DNA from: Hyperoodon ampullatus
Lineage: Eukaryota > Chordata > Mammalia > Artiodactyla > Ziphiidae
Reading direction: 5' to 3'
Length of the DNA stretch: 64,000 nucleotides
Assembly: GCA_949752795.1 (NCBI GenBank)
Contig: OX457058.1
Coordinates: 153,832,353 to 153,896,352 of the forward strand
The number at the start of each line of letters is the position of its first letter. Positions within the stretch are counted from its first letter, which is position 1. The notes below the pieces were generated by a model. The model was not told the DNA's origin. It saw only the letters and a program-made list of their open reading frames with translations, and did not search any database. Shown in pieces: positions 33,340-47,038 of this stretch. The translations under genes were made by a program, and so were the position numbers.

Positions 33340-33490
33340 GCAGCATCTTGGCGGGATGAAGGTTGCATTAGTGAGCAGTAATTGGAATGCAAAATAACAT
33401 TTTGATCGAGCCAGCAGGCTGTTTATTTATCAGATCAATAGTCAAAATGCCCCATCTGGAGAAGTCCCCGTGATAAGTGACAGCATTTCC
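33340..33490. other. Candidate conserved non-coding element C
   Basis: Low-CpG, non-repetitive block with AGTAATTGGAATGCAAAATAA, GATCGAGCC and TTTATTTATCAGATCAATAG; reads like a developmental enhancer core. Judged by eye only. Confidence 0.35.
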
Positions 33491-33694
33491 AAGGGCAAGC
33501 CTGGTGAATCCAGCCCCTCACTCCCAAAGGTCTAGATTAAGGAGAACCAAGGAGCCTGGGAGTGACCCACCACTGCTTCCCCCTTTCCTCATTTTCTTCT
33601 TATATCCAGTTTATAGAGGAGACGACTGAGAGCCAAATTGTCAGACCATACCTGCCATGGCTGGAAGGACCTGCATCCCAGAGACCTGAGGAAT

Positions 33695-33960
33695 CATAGT
33701 AACAGCTCACGTTTATTGAGCACTTACTATGTGCAGGCGCTGGTGTCAGTGCTTCCTATTTATTGTGTCATTTAATCCTCAGAACACTTCTCTGAGGTAG
33801 GTATCTTTATATTACCCATTTTGCAGATGAAGGAACTGAGGCATGGAGAGGTAAAGCAACCGGTTGTACAGTCTGTAGGTGACAAAGCCAGGCTTCGAAC
33901 CCAGGTGATCTGGGCCCAGAACCCTTGTGCCTGGGCCTGGTTCTGTCCCCTCTAGAGGGC
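33695..33960 (-). repeat. MIR SINE
   Basis: 'gtttattgagcacttactat', 'cattttgcagatgaaggaac' and 'aggcttcgaacccaggtg' cover nearly the full element. Confidence 0.9.
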
Positions 33961-34440
33961 AGGGAGAGGCAGTGGCTTTTTTTCACTTATACAGAGTCGG
34001 GGTCCTGGCTCTGAAGTCAAGGCAAGCTTTTTCCAACCTCACTTCCCACAGGTTTTCATTAGTTACATTGCCTTTTGCGTTAAAATATCTTCTTTAACAT
34101 TTCAAAACTAGATTTCTTGATAAGTGGGTCTGAGACGCTAGCTTCTCTAAGTTACTTCCAAACACATTACAGGCATTTAGGTGCTTAAAAAAAATAAAAA
34201 ATATAAATAAATAAGAAAAAATCCATACATCATAAGCAAAGCCTTTTCCACCAGGATGAGTGGAATTTGATGGGCACTGGGGGCAAGTTTCAGCAGGACT
34301 GTTGGCTGGGCCTCTGCTCTTGAGGTGCTGGCTGACTCCCTTGCCTTGACTCTGGCCCTATCTTGTGGCTCAGGCCTGTGACTGTCACAGCCTGAGGGGG
34401 GCAGGCCTTGGGGACTCGTATCCCACCCAAATCTCAGACC
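33961..34440. other. Unique intron
   Basis: AT-rich run at 34185-34225; otherwise nothing recognised. Confidence 0.45.
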
Positions 34441-34444
34441 TCCT

Positions 34445-34540
34445 GCTTCATTTGTTCACTCAACAAATATTTTCTGAGCATCTGTTGTGTCCGGTAGCGT
34501 CCTAGACAGTGGAGAGTAACAGAGAAGAAAGCAGAGGCCC
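34445..34540 (-). repeat. Ancient L2/MIR-like repeat
   Basis: 'caacaaatattttctgagca' begins the common old repeat type. Confidence 0.5.
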
Positions 34541-34739
34541 CGAGGTGGAAGCAGGCGGTCTAGTCCAGAAACAGCCAGGAGGCCGGTGTGGCCGGCCCGG
34601 AGTGACCCCGTGGGGGAGTGGGCAGCTGTGGAAAGGACTCCTGCTTTCCTGGGGGTGTGATGGGAAGTCCCTGGCTGTTTGGAGCAAAGGAGTGTTGTGA
34701 CTTACTCCCCTTTGCTTTGTAACTCACTCCAGCACTTTC

Positions 34740-34875
34740 GGGCAGTGAGACCCCTGCCAAGATATTTAGCCCCTCTGGCCTCTGTTTCTTCATCTGCAAA
34801 ATGACGACAGGTTGTTGAAAGGAATCGCTGACCTCGTGCGTATAGTTCCGTGCCCAGCGCAGAGTGAGCCCTCTG
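34740..34875 (+). repeat. MIR fragment
   Basis: 'tggcctctgtttcttcatct' and 'ccgtgcccagcgcagagtg' fit MIR. Confidence 0.7.
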
Positions 34876-35301
34876 TCGTCACCATTATGGAGCTCAGAAG
34901 CGGGTTCCCAGTTGGCTGCAGTGTCAGGTCCCCACCTGTTCACCCGAGTTAAGATGTATCTTTGTCATCTGCCCAGGCTGCCCATTGGCACAAAGACTGA
35001 AAAACGGGGTCAGGAAGAGAAAGGGATTCTGGGAGCCCCAAGCTTCCTGTGTCATCCCTGCTGTGCATAAGGCCACATGGAAAGGGCCACTGCTGTGACC
35101 AGGTGACATATAGAAGTGTGGTCCCTCTCACTGGGTCTGCACACTGCCCTGCAGGAACGCACATAAGAAGGGGGCGGCGACATCCAGGAACAGCACACAT
35201 GCAAGAGACTCAGGTGTGTGATCGCATAAGGAGCAGAGAGGAAGTCAGCTGTGTGAGCCAAGGGCCTTAAACGCTAATTCCATCTGGGGTTGCATCAACA
35301 C

Positions 35302-35383
35302 AAGTATAGTATCAAAAAAAATTCTTTTTAAAAAACAAACCTAGCTTTAGAGGAAAAAAAAACAAAAACGGAAGTATAGTATC
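35302..35383. repeat. 12-bp direct repeats around an A-rich insert
   Basis: aagtatagtatc occurs at 35302-35313 and 35372-35383, flanking 58 A-rich bases. It looks like a target-site duplication around a very short retro-insert. Confidence 0.6.
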
Positions 35384-35395
35384 TAGGACGAGAGA

Positions 35396-35830
35396 GGTGT
35401 CAGAACTGCTCTGCACTGGTCAGAACTCACCTGGAAGGCTGTGCTGTATTCTGATGCTCCTTTCTGTGAGGAGTAAACAGAGCAGATGGACTATTCTCAG
35501 AGGAGGGCAAAATGTGTGGAGGAGTGATTCTAGGTCCAAGAGATGTGCTCCTGGTGAGGACGGGGCTCAGCAGGGAGCAGGAAGCTGCCTTCAGCAATCT
35601 AGAGGGCTGTCAGATGGAAGTGGGGGGTTAGACTTGTTCTGTAGGTCCTGAGGGAGAGAGCTGTATAAACTATAACTGGAAGCTCCAGAAAGAAGAAACA
35701 TTTTGGCTCTTGACAAAGAACTTTAAAAAAAAAAAATCTAAGTTGTCCAAAGATGGAAACAGCTGCTGCCTGAACTAGTGATCTCCTTATCACTGGGGTC
35801 TTTAGCAAAGGCAGGCAGCCTATGGGACAG
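35396..35830 (+). repeat. CR1/L3-type LINE fragment
   Basis: 'gaactgctctgcactggtca', 'ttagacttgttctgtaggtc' and 'gttgtccaaagatggaaac' follow the 3' part of L3/CR1 elements in order. Heavily decayed. Confidence 0.7.
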
Positions 35831-35929
35831 ACCAGGAGCCCTTTGAGGTCCTGGCCTGGTCCGAGTGCCCCTGGCTGGGAGAGGGCCCTGCCCGCCTACC
35901 TCTCCCTATCTCTCTGCTGTTCCTTCAAC

Positions 35930-36095
35930 ACGGAGCTCTCCCTGCATGCCTCCTTATCTGTTTTTCCTCGGGCTTCTGTTTAAACGTCACCCCTTCAGAG
36001 AAGCCTTCTCTGGCCACTGTGTCTGGACACTCCTCCACTCTGCCATCTGTCCCCGGCCCTGCTCATTCTGCATAGCGCTCATCACTAACTGAATT
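35930..36095 (+). repeat. L2-type LINE fragment
   Basis: 'acgtcaccccttcagagaag' and 'ctcatcactaactgaattta' match L2. Confidence 0.75.
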
Positions 36096-36118
36096 TATAC
36101 TATTTGGTTGTTTACTTA

Positions 36119-36540
36119 TTGTATTAGTTAGGGTGGGTCACACTAGCTATTGTTACATACAACCTCAGTTTTTCAGTGGCTTAGCATGACAGGTTGCATC
36201 TTGCTCACATAACATTTTGGTGAAGGTACTTGGCAGATCACCTTTCATGAGGTTTTTCATGGGCCCAGGTTCCTTCCAACTTGTGGCTCTGCCATCCCCC
36301 AGGGCCTTGGAGTCCCCTTCTGGAGCCTCTGCATGGATCTTGTGTGGCCTGAAGATGGCAGAGGACAGAGAGAGGGAGGAAGTGGGGGCGGGGAGTGCCA
36401 TGGGAGATTTTTATGGGCCAGAGGGAGGAGTGCCTTACATCCTTCTGCCCACATTCCATTGGTCAGGACCCAGTTGATGCGCACAGCTAACTGCAAGGGA
36501 GACTGAGAAGTGTGTTCTTCCTGGGTCTAGAAAGAACATG
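36119..36540. repeat. Old interspersed repeat, possibly an LTR
   Basis: 'tgtattagttagggtgggtc', 'ccttccaacttgtggctctg' and 'cccacattccattggtcagg' are phrases of a common mammalian repeat I cannot name with certainty. Confidence 0.5.
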
Positions 36541-36744
36541 AAACTGCTTTTGATGACCTCGTGGCAGTCTCAGCTCTACTTATTATCATATTTCATTGAA
36601 CCTATGACATCATAGACACCATTATTTTTGGAACCACTAATTAAATTAAACTATGGCAAGCCATCCACTCAAGATGCGTTCTGATTGCCAAGATGTTAAA
36701 AAGTGAAAAAAGGGTGTAGTTTAGAGTCAATGAAATATGGTGCT

Positions 36745-36855
36745 GTCACTCCTTGAGGACAGGAGCATGTCCACCTTGGGCACCAACCATCCCCAGGGCT
36801 AGAACGGTATCTGGCACACCGTGGGTACTCAAGGAATAGTAATGGGATGAATGAG
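36745..36855 (+). repeat. L2-type 3' end
   Basis: 'ccttgaggacaggagcatgt' to 'tggcacaccgtgggtactca' is an L2 terminus. Confidence 0.7.
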
Positions 36856-37435
36856 GGAGGGAAGGCGCGGGTGGATGAACGAATGAGACGGCGTGTCAGT
36901 TGGTTAGCTGTCAGAACCCCCTGGTGTGAGCTGCCACACCGGGGAGTCAGGCCTCGTCGCTCACCTGAGCAGAGGTGCTGCCACGCTGCCGAGCAGCTGC
37001 CAACTAAGGCTCCCGGGCCCCTGCCCCTGGTTGGCACCCTTCTCTGCTGCCAGCTTCCGTATTCTTCTTTCTCGCTGCACGTTGGTGTGAAGTATGACCT
37101 CGCTCACACTTGAGCTGTCCATCTTACTGCCTCTGTCCCTGGAGAGGCAGCCGTGACACCAAGGTCTCACGGGAGAGACTCACTGCCCAGCCTGGGTCAG
37201 TTGCACAGCCCTGGGTGACTCTGCTGGGTAGCAGGTGGAGATGCATGCGAATGTGGCGATTCCTGTGGGGGCTTGGCATGCACACAGGAATAAGAGAGAA
37301 AGGAGGCTGGAGTCGGTTGTCAGCTCCTAGAAGAGAGGCTAGTTAGTTCTAGTAGTTGGTTCTAGTAGTGCCTGAATAAGGAACCCCTTTGTCTGAAAAG
37401 GGACTTCCTCAGTGGAAGTTCCAGCATGCAGAGAG
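36856..37435. other. Unique intron
   Basis: No exon or nameable repeat seen. Confidence 0.45.
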
Positions 37436-37456
37436 GCACACAAATGCATGATTAAA

Positions 37457-37494
37457 TGGTGGATGGACGGATGCACGGATGGATGAATGATGGG
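37457..37494. repeat. Short ATGG-type repeat
   Basis: Degenerate GGATGGACGGATG units. Confidence 0.8.
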
Positions 37495-37584
37495 AAGGAG
37501 AGAGGGAGCAAGACAGTCTTACTCGCTGTGGGAATGAACTTTTTAGAGACTGAATGGAAGCCATCTCCTCATTACCAAAAAGGG

Positions 37585-37815
37585 TGCTAGTAACAACTGC
37601 TAACATGTATTTATTGAGCACTTTTGCCAGGCACAGTTCTAAGCTCTCTTCTGTATTAACTCGCTAACCCTCAAGACCACCCTATAAGATGAATATAATA
37701 ATTATCATCCCTATTGTACAGATGAGGAAACTGAGGCTCAGAAAGGTTAAATAACTTGTAAGAGACAGAACTGGAATTCGGACTCAGGCAGTCCAGCTCC
37801 AACCACTCAGCTCTA
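37585..37815 (-). repeat. MIR SINE
   Basis: 'catgtatttattgagcactt', 'gtacagatgaggaaactgag' and 'cggactcaggcagtcc' match reverse MIR. Confidence 0.88.
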
Positions 37816-37944
37816 CGGCCCAGCATCTCAGCTCCTCCAAGACTAAATGCCATCTGGAAACTGCCGAACTTGTTCAGTGACAGTAGGTGGGATGTTTATG
37901 CTGTATCACTGCTTGATATGGGGTAAAAATAAAACAGATTCAAG

Positions 37945-38208
37945 GGACTTCCCTGGTGGTCCAGTGGTGAAGAATCCACCTTACAGTGCAGGGGATGCGG
38001 GTTCAATCCCTGGTCAGGGAGCTAAGATCCCACATGCCCCAGGGCACCTGGGCCCACACACCACAACTACTGAGCCCGTGCGCCTCCACTAGAGAAGAGA
38101 AAACCCGCATGCCGCAACTAGAGAGAAACCTGTGTGCCACAGGGAAGACCCGATGCAGCCAAAAATAAATAAAATAAATAAATAAATAGATAATAAAAAA
38201 CAAAAACA
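37945..38208 (+). mobile_element. CHR-type SINE
   Basis: Head 'ggacttccctggtggtccag', tail 'gcagccaaaaataaataaaa'. Perfect 14-bp duplications (aaaacagattcaag) at 37931-37944 and 38209-38222. Confidence 0.94.
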
Positions 38209-38639
38209 AAAACAGATTCAAGTCAAGTTAAGATAAATGCACAGATGTCAGATCTCCAAGAGCTATTGAAAGGAAGATCACTAGAGGTGAGTTTGGGGGC
38301 ATCTTCTGAAGTTGTGAGCTGTCCTTCCTCCAGACACACCCCTTTGTGGTGTCAGAGGCTAGAGTTGGCCATATGGGCTAAAGTAAGAGCTGTCAAGTAC
38401 CTTTGGCTCCTGCATGAGGACACTCCCTTGAGAGGACCGAGGTGAGGGCTGAAATTTCGAATTGGTCTCCCCAGAGGGGGCCCCTCTTTCTAATCCACAC
38501 ACAGCCACAGAATGAGCCAGCAGCGGCTGCCCATTGTGGGCCTGAGCTTTGCTGGGGGACTGGGCCCTCCCAGCTGTCCAGTGGCAGCCACTTCGCTTCC
38601 AGTGGTCCCCTCCTGCTTTGGCGAGCCTCTCACTTCTCA

Positions 38640-38800
38640 TGATGATGGATGCAGCCTGGGACGTCATGGATAAAAAGCCCCGATTGAAAGGCGCTAATTA
38701 CCCATCATTATTTTCCATGCCGTAATTTGTATGGAAAGAGATTTCAATCAGTTGTCTGGGATCAACCTGGTTTTGACTAATCTTTCTAAGACAAGATGCT
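38640..38800. other. Candidate conserved non-coding element D
   Basis: GACGTCATGG, GCGCTAATTACCC, CATTATTTTCC and GCCGTAATTTG are packed in one non-repetitive block. Confidence 0.35.
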
Positions 38801-39072
38801 TCATTACAGATTTTTGCCTGAGTTCTGGCGTACAGGGGGAGGCAGCTCTCACTGAAGCCAGTTTGCTATCAGGTCATTTTGTAGTCTTAAGTCCCAGAGG
38901 GTCCCCTGAGGGGAGAGAGAGAAAGAAAATATGAGGAAAGTATTCCTGAGGAGACCAGACAAAATCGAACCAGCACAGGACCGGTGCTGCAGTAGTGACG
39001 TGGTGATGGAGGGTAGAAGGTGGGCTGAGTCAGCCTGCTTCCCTGCGCAGGTCACCTACCCACCGTGTCTCT

Positions 39073-39125
39073 ACACCCCCAGCCAGCCCCCAGCCAGCCC
39101 GCCGCCAGCCTCCAGCCAGCCTGGC
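39073..39125. repeat. CCAGC-type short tandem repeat
   Basis: Degenerate CCAGCCAGCCC units, about 50 bp. Confidence 0.85.
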
Positions 39126-39690
39126 TCTCTAGTTAGTGTCTCTGAGTGAGTCACGACTTCTAGGGCCTTCAGCTCCTCATCTGAAAGTCTCCAGGCCAGG
39201 CAGGAGAATCTCTGAGCACTTATGATTCACTGACTCCCTCTGTGCTCTGTCTGTCCAGAAAAATAGATCCACTGATGAAAGATACTCATTGCAGGATTTC
39301 ACAAGGAGTGATAAAAACACTGTTTATTAAAACAGGTGATTCAGACCACTCCGAGGGAAGGTCAATTTGAATTAAAGAAGTATCTGAGTTTAAGGAAAAA
39401 ATATATAACGAATAGACTCAGATGCATGGAACTGGATTAATTATAATCCTTGGCTTCCCATTCCCACTCCTTCCTTCCCCCTCCCTTCCCTCCTCTCTTC
39501 CCTCCCTCCCGTGTTATAAGTACCCATGGATCCATGTCCCAACAGGAATACTGGGACCTTGTCAGTTTAGCTACATGGTCCTCCCCATCCTATACCTCCA
39601 TTAAAGACCCATTGTGCATTATCTAATGATATTTTTAAAGGAAGTTTAGCTGTGTTACTTTCAGGTGCCTGAGGGACTGATTGATAACAA
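39126..39690. other. Unique intron
   Basis: A short C/T-rich tract at 39468-39510; nothing else recognised. Confidence 0.4.
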
Positions 39691-39694
39691 ATAA

Positions 39695-39800
39695 AGCCTT
39701 GCTGGAGGGTCTGAGGGTCTGCTTTAATGAATAGCTCAGTGGCCCCTGGTTAGCGAATTAATCATGGAAATATACATAAGAGTTTCTCAAGTGTACAGAA
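39695..39800. other. Candidate conserved non-coding element E
   Basis: 'ggttagcgaattaatcatgg' with AATTAATCA and TTTAATGAAT nearby, outside known repeats. Confidence 0.28.
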
Positions 39801-40019
39801 ACCATTTTTCTTCTGTAGAGTGGATTCCCATTTCAGGCTTATTTATCCTCTTCATTCACCTAAACTGCTACTTTCTTTCCTGGTAAATAGCAAGTTCCTT
39901 GTGGAATTATTATACTTGGCTGAGGGAAGAGCTTTGCTGGGTTTAACCACAGGCCGCCGCCAGCTGCTGGATTTTCTGGAAGGGGCTTCCTGGGAGAATC
40001 ACAACAGCAGCCACTGTCC

Positions 40020-40250
40020 GCTGAGAGCTTGCTGGGCCCTAGCACGTTCTAAACATTTTGCCTGCATTAGCCCCTGCTCGCCCAGAACGACCCTAGGAAG
40101 GAGGTGCTATGGTGGAGCCCATTTTACAGATGAGGACCCTGAGGCCCAGAGAGGGTGACCTGTTTAACGCAAAGTCAGCAGCTACTGTGAACTGCAGGGC
40201 TCATCTGACGTCAGAGTGATGGCTCTTAACCGTTAAGTGACTCAGTGGCT
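40020..40250 (-). repeat. MIR SINE
   Basis: 'attttacagatgaggaccct' and 'gaggcccagagagggtgacc' match reverse MIR. Confidence 0.85.
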
Positions 40251-40504
40251 TGTTTCTGCTGTTACAGGGGCAACCCCAGCACAGAGCCAAAAGGCGGCTG
40301 TGAGGGCAGCCCCTCTGCATGTGATCCGGCTTCTGGCGTGTGGTAGGATGGACTCTACTCAGTAGACGACAACAAGCCAGGCCCTAGGCTAATCAGGCCA
40401 TCGCATCCCTCTTCCCTCCAGGAGCCTCTGTTCCTCCAGAAGCTTCTCTTCTGCTGCCTGCCCAGCAGTAGGTAGCCTTGAGGGGGGTAGATCCCTGGGA
40501 TTCC

Positions 40505-40600
40505 AGCTCAGATTTTTATTTTATTTTTTAAATTTTTTATTTTTATTTCTTTTTATTTAAAAAAATTTTTTTATTGCAGTATAGTTGTTCCATCCTAAAG
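40505..40600 (-). repeat. Short L1 3' end
   Basis: T-rich tail followed by 'ttattgcagtatagttgttc', the reverse L1 3' terminus of this lineage. Confidence 0.6.
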
Positions 40601-41425
40601 ATTTATGACTGTCTCTTGCTGATATCCTGGAGTTTGTCTTCCTCTAGAGGTCCGTGGCTAAATAGCTGAAGAGTTTGGGTTTCCTTCAGAACTTCCAAGA
40701 TTCTGTTGTATTTGGAAAAACTTCAACCCACTTCACTGTCCAGCAAGGTGATGTCCAGCAGAGGCAGAGAGTCCTCAGTAAGCTCAGGCGTCCCTGGAGG
40801 TCAAGCCACTCTGGGGTAAGGGTCCCACACTGGACGCTAAGAGGGACAGGCCTAGGTGGGGGAGGGGTCCCACATTAATCAGATGGTGGTGACATTGAGG
40901 CCAGGGCAGCTCTGGCTGTGCTCCTGTGACGAGATGGATCAGAGGGAAAATGATGCCTCGAGGGGCTTCGACCACTGACTACTGCTCTTTCAAAGGCGGC
41001 TCAGATCGGGCAGCGGTCCCCTCCCGTAAAGTCAATAGTCATCGACCAGTTGGGAACTGGGACCCAGCCAACCACAGATGATGGACTCGACATGACCCTC
41101 TCCTCCCCAGAGCGCAAGTGTTAGCCACCTCCCCTTCACCCCTAGGCTGTGCTCTCCCTGCTGCCTATCCTAGCCACCTACCCCGTGGCCACATCCTCCT
41201 GGGCCTTGGCATCCAGGCTCCACCTCCGAGATCTTCCCTGACCCAGTCTCCCATCCTTCCAGCTGCCTTGCTCCTTCTTCCTGCCGTACCTCAGCCGCGC
41301 CTCCCCGGAAACCCCCACGCTCTTGGGCGCCCAATTCCACTCTGTAACATCACTCTAGCCCCAAACTACACCATGTGCCCACGCTTCAGCTCCCGGGCCG
41401 TGTGCCCACCCCTTTCCCGCCAAGG
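40601..41425. other. Unique intron
   Basis: GC-rich after 41100 with a 142-codon frame lacking any domain. No exon is supported. Confidence 0.45.
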
Positions 41426-41427
41426 TC

Positions 41428-41645
41428 CAAGACGGTGGTTCTCAACTGGCGGTGATGTTGCCCCCCGGGGAGCATCTGGCAGTGTCTGGAGAAGGTTTGG
41501 GTTGTCATATCTGGGGCTGGGGGTGCTACTGGCTTCTAGTGGGTAAAGGGCAGGGATGCTGCTAAACGTCCTGCAGCACACAGGATGGCCCACAGTGAAG
41601 AATTACTGGCCCCAAATGTCAGTAGTGCCCAGGTTGAGAAACGCA
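41428..41645 (+). repeat. hAT-type non-autonomous DNA transposon
   Basis: Starts 'acggtggttctcaactggc' and ends 'aggttgagaaacg', near-inverted ends, with 'gcatctggcagtgtctggag' and 'gatgctgctaaacgtcctgc' between. Subfamily not assigned. Confidence 0.8.
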
Positions 41646-42048
41646 GATCAAAGCTCCCCTGTGTTGCTGCCCCTGCAGAGTGAGTTAAGGGGCCTGGTAA
41701 AGCTTTATGCCCCTGATTTGTGTTCTCTCCTCCTCCCACGGTTGCTGTTGCAAACTTTCTTCCTTTTGCTAGATCTCCTGACCTCACCTCCCATTTCACA
41801 GAGTGAGGAGAGGCCGCGTGGGAGTGAGGGAGGCCACCTCCAAACTTCCCCTCTGCACAGCCAACCCTCCCTCCCACTCTTACTGCTTTGGCTCGTTTCT
41901 CTTCTCTTCCAGGGCATCCAGATACCTTGCAAACTCCCACCAGGTCCCCTGACTGCATGTGTTATTCCCGTAGGATTCAAACTTGACTCCCCTAAGATTC
42001 ACAGCTGGGGTGCTGAAAGCAAAGCAATAAGCAAAACCAAAAATGCAG

Positions 42049-42353
42049 GGCTTTCCCTGGTGGCGCAGTGGTTAAGAATTCACCTGCCAATGCAGGGGAC
42101 ACGGGTTCAAGCCCTAGTCCGGGAAGATCCCACATGCCGCGGAGCAACTAAGCCCATGCGCCACATCTACTGAGCCTGCGCTCTAGAGCCCGTGAGTCAC
42201 AACTACTGAGCCCGTGTGCCACAACTACTGAAGCCCACGTGCCTAGAGCCCGTGCTCCTCAACAAGAGAAGCCACCGCAATGAGAAGCCCGCGCACAGCA
42301 ACGAAGACCTAACACAGCCTAAAATAAATAAATTAAAAATAAAAAAAAATTTT
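42049..42353 (+). mobile_element. CHR-type SINE, long form
   Basis: Head 'ggctttccctggtggcgcag', tail 'cacagcctaaaataaataaa'. A 7-bp match (aatgcag) flanks it at 42042-42048 and 42354-42360. Confidence 0.9.
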
Positions 42354-42360
42354 AATGCAG

Positions 42361-43390
42361 ATTTCTGGGCCCCTCCTGCAGGGCTGAATGTACAAAATAT
42401 GACTTGGGTGAGGTTGGGTCCAGGAAGCTACCTGTTCAACCAGAACGTTGGCTGACACTGATGAAGATTGGACTGGAATTTGAGAAAAATCTTTTGTAAT
42501 TGCAATCTTTGCATCTTGATTTGCTCTTTACCATTAGCATGTAACATGGAGTCACCATAGAATTCATTGCCTCCTCTGGGGAGCAATGGGGAGCGGTGGG
42601 TAATTATACGGGGTCAGTAGGTGGGGTCACGATTGCCCAGGGCAAACTGGAAAGTAATTTTTAAATTTCTTAAATTCCTTACATTCTTGACACACCCCCT
42701 CCTCATCAAAGAAGCTGATAAATTATGGACAATAACAACAAAAACATTCCTTCTCTGCCACCACCGCCCCTAAGTTCAAGTGGATGGTGCTGCCTACAGG
42801 TGAGCGAGGAGGCCGCCACCCCTACTCCCTCCTCTGCCCGGAGCTCGGCCAGACATGGCCAAACTCCCTGAAAGGATTGTCTGCTGTTCAGTGCCTCCTG
42901 CAGACCTGGCCCTGAGGCTCCCATCCCCCCATGCGTGATACTGCTCTGACCAGCCACATCCTGACTGTTCACTGCAGGGGACACTGCACTCCTGACTTCC
43001 CCTGACTTTGTGGCTGCACGTGACGTGCCGCCACCTCCCTCTCGATGGCTCTCCTCACTGCATGTCCACGACTCACTCTCTTCTCCTCCAGCCCCTCTGG
43101 CCACTTCTCTGCCCTCTTCTTGGACTTCTTTCCCTCCGTCCTTCCTTTAAATTTTGCTTTTGAATAAAGGAACAATGTCCAGGAGGTCAAGGATGGGTGG
43201 AAGGAGGGGGCAGGTTTCCTGGAGGGAAAATGAAGGCAAATATGAATGAATGAGTGAATGAATGAAGCCAGACCAAAGGGGCTTGGCAGGGGGTGCGGAG
43301 GGAGCCCTGGCCGTGTCGTGCTCCGCAACCCCAGCCCCTGCCTTGCTGGCGCTCTGCACACGTGTGTTTCTTTCGTGTCTGTCCTTCCGG
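42361..43390. other. Unique intron
   Basis: Short ATGAATGA run at 43237-43266. Frames up to 132 codons with no family match. Confidence 0.45.
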
Positions 43391-43394
43391 TGAG

Positions 43395-43490
43395 AGGATG
43401 AGCTTCTTGACATCATGGGCTGCGCTGGTCACGTCCTGCTGTCTGGCTAGCACTTAGCATGTGGTAGGTGCCCGAAGTACCTGTTGACTC
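43395..43490 (+). repeat. L2-type 3' end
   Basis: 'gatgagcttcttgacatcat' and 'agcacttagcatgtggtagg' fit L2. Confidence 0.65.
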
Positions 43491-45015
43491 ACCCTGGAAA
43501 AGGCATTCTAGGGGCCAAAATAATGGTCACAGAAGTGAGACGCCTGCAGGGATGAAATCATCAGACCCTCCTCAGCCGGGGCTCAGGCACTAAACCAGTA
43601 GCTGGATTCTGTGCCAACGCTGAGGCCAGGGTCAAGTTTGCTTCCTTCTCAGTCCTAGAGTCTCTGACCAGGGCCTGGGGGCAGCGGCCTGGACAGGGTG
43701 CGTCTTGGCCGCCCAGTCCACTAAAGAAGGCTGCGAACCAATAAGGAGAGAGGCAGGAGGGGAGACCTGTGGCTTAGGGTATGAAACCACTGCCTGCCCT
43801 GAGTGTCCTTCAGGGCTGGCTGAGCCGTGAGTCTGGGGAATACAGCTGGGGAAACTGTGGCCTGCTGTCCACCAGGCATGGCTGTACGGCTCCCCAGCTG
43901 CGTCTCTCAGGGCACAAGCTTCTCATACATCCAAGGGACAGATCTGAAGCAGGTGGCATATAACACATGCTCACTAAATAGCAGTTGCTATAATTACTGC
44001 TTATATCAAGTGTATCTCCTGAAATCTCTGGGGTGCTCACAAGCCTGGGAGAGGAGTGGGATGGGGGGCTTGGGTCTGGGAGCTGCCTTGCCCTGCAGTG
44101 TTTGTCACGGTGGGCCTGGGATGTTCCTGGGCACTGCAGAGCCTAAAGCAGCAGTAGGAGGGGATTACAAACGTAAGAGCACCTGGTCCGCCCCCCCTGC
44201 AGACCCAGCACAAGACACCATGGGGAGTTAACCCACAGGTGCATTTGTGTTTCTCAAGCCAATGGCATTTCCTGAGAACACACCAGGGAGCCTCTGGTGG
44301 ATGGAGGGGTGGCAGGTAGCCTCGTGGAGGCTGGGGACATGACAGGGCACCAGCCAGAGATGTAAAAAAAAAAAACAAAAAAAAAAACACCAGAGGAGAC
44401 ATTCAGTGTGGTACCCTCTGCCAACGTAAGGGACTTAGGACTAGTAGGAGAGGTGTCTCAGAAGACTCAGGAATATTCAGTTTGGAACAGAACAGACCTG
44501 GGAGCCTCTATCTTCAAACACTACATTCCAGTAGATAATAAACTTCTTGACAGTAGGATCCTTATAGGTATCTTTTATCTTTTTATCAGAAGCAGCTCCC
44601 AGCTTCTGATTAGAACTGTCTGCGGGGCAATGTGTTCCCTGCCTCCGGACATGTTCAAGTGTAGATGGATGGGACAGTGCCCTGGGAGGGGTATTGACTG
44701 AAATCACTGGTGGGACCAGGGACAGTGGAGGCCCCTCCCCATCATAAGATTGCTTTTGGTGGTGCAAGTGTGTGGCCAAGGTTTTGTTGGGAGGGTGGGC
44801 TTTGTGGGTGTGATAAGACAGGCCTTTCCCCACATGGTGAATAATCCTTTCCCCAGTGATCTGCTCAGAAAACAGGGGCTACCTCTGAGCATCGTTGGAC
44901 TGTGGCTGCTTCTCCAGTGGGCCCTCCAGCACTGGGACACTCCCTCCCTCCCCACTGGGGCCATCTTTCGACAAATGGGGCTGTATTGCCACCCTCTCCA
45001 GCCCTTTTCGTTCTC
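43491..45015. other. Unique intron
   Basis: A-rich run at 44365-44388. Frames up to 134 codons; no exon or nameable repeat. Confidence 0.45.
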
Positions 45016-45031
45016 CAGGACACTTCCCTCT

Positions 45032-45297
45032 CTCTCTTTTTTTTTTAAAGAATCCATTTTATTTATTTATTTATTTTTGGTTGTGTTGGGTCTTCGTTGC
45101 TGCACACGGGCTTTCTCTAGTTGTGGCGAGCGGGGTCTACTCTTTGTTGCAGTGCGCGGGCTTCTCATTGTGGTGGCTTCTCTTGTTGAGGAGCACGGGC
45201 TTCAGTAGTTGTAGCACACAGGCTCAGTAGTTGTGGCGCACAGGCTTAGTTGCTCCGCGGCATGTGGGATCTTCCCGGACCAGGGATCGAACCTGTG
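45032..45297 (-). mobile_element. CHR-type SINE lacking its tRNA head
   Basis: Body and tail are normal, but the element stops at 'ccagggatcgaacctgtg' where about 55 bases of head should follow. 16-bp duplications with one mismatch (45016-45031, 45298-45313) show it was inserted already truncated. Confidence 0.9.
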
Positions 45298-45313
45298 CAG
45301 GACCCTTCCCTCT

Positions 45314-47038
<1,725 letters not shown>

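Noticed and set aside
41556..42173. 205-codon plus-strand frame
   Set aside because: Begins in a hAT fragment and ends inside a CHR SINE.
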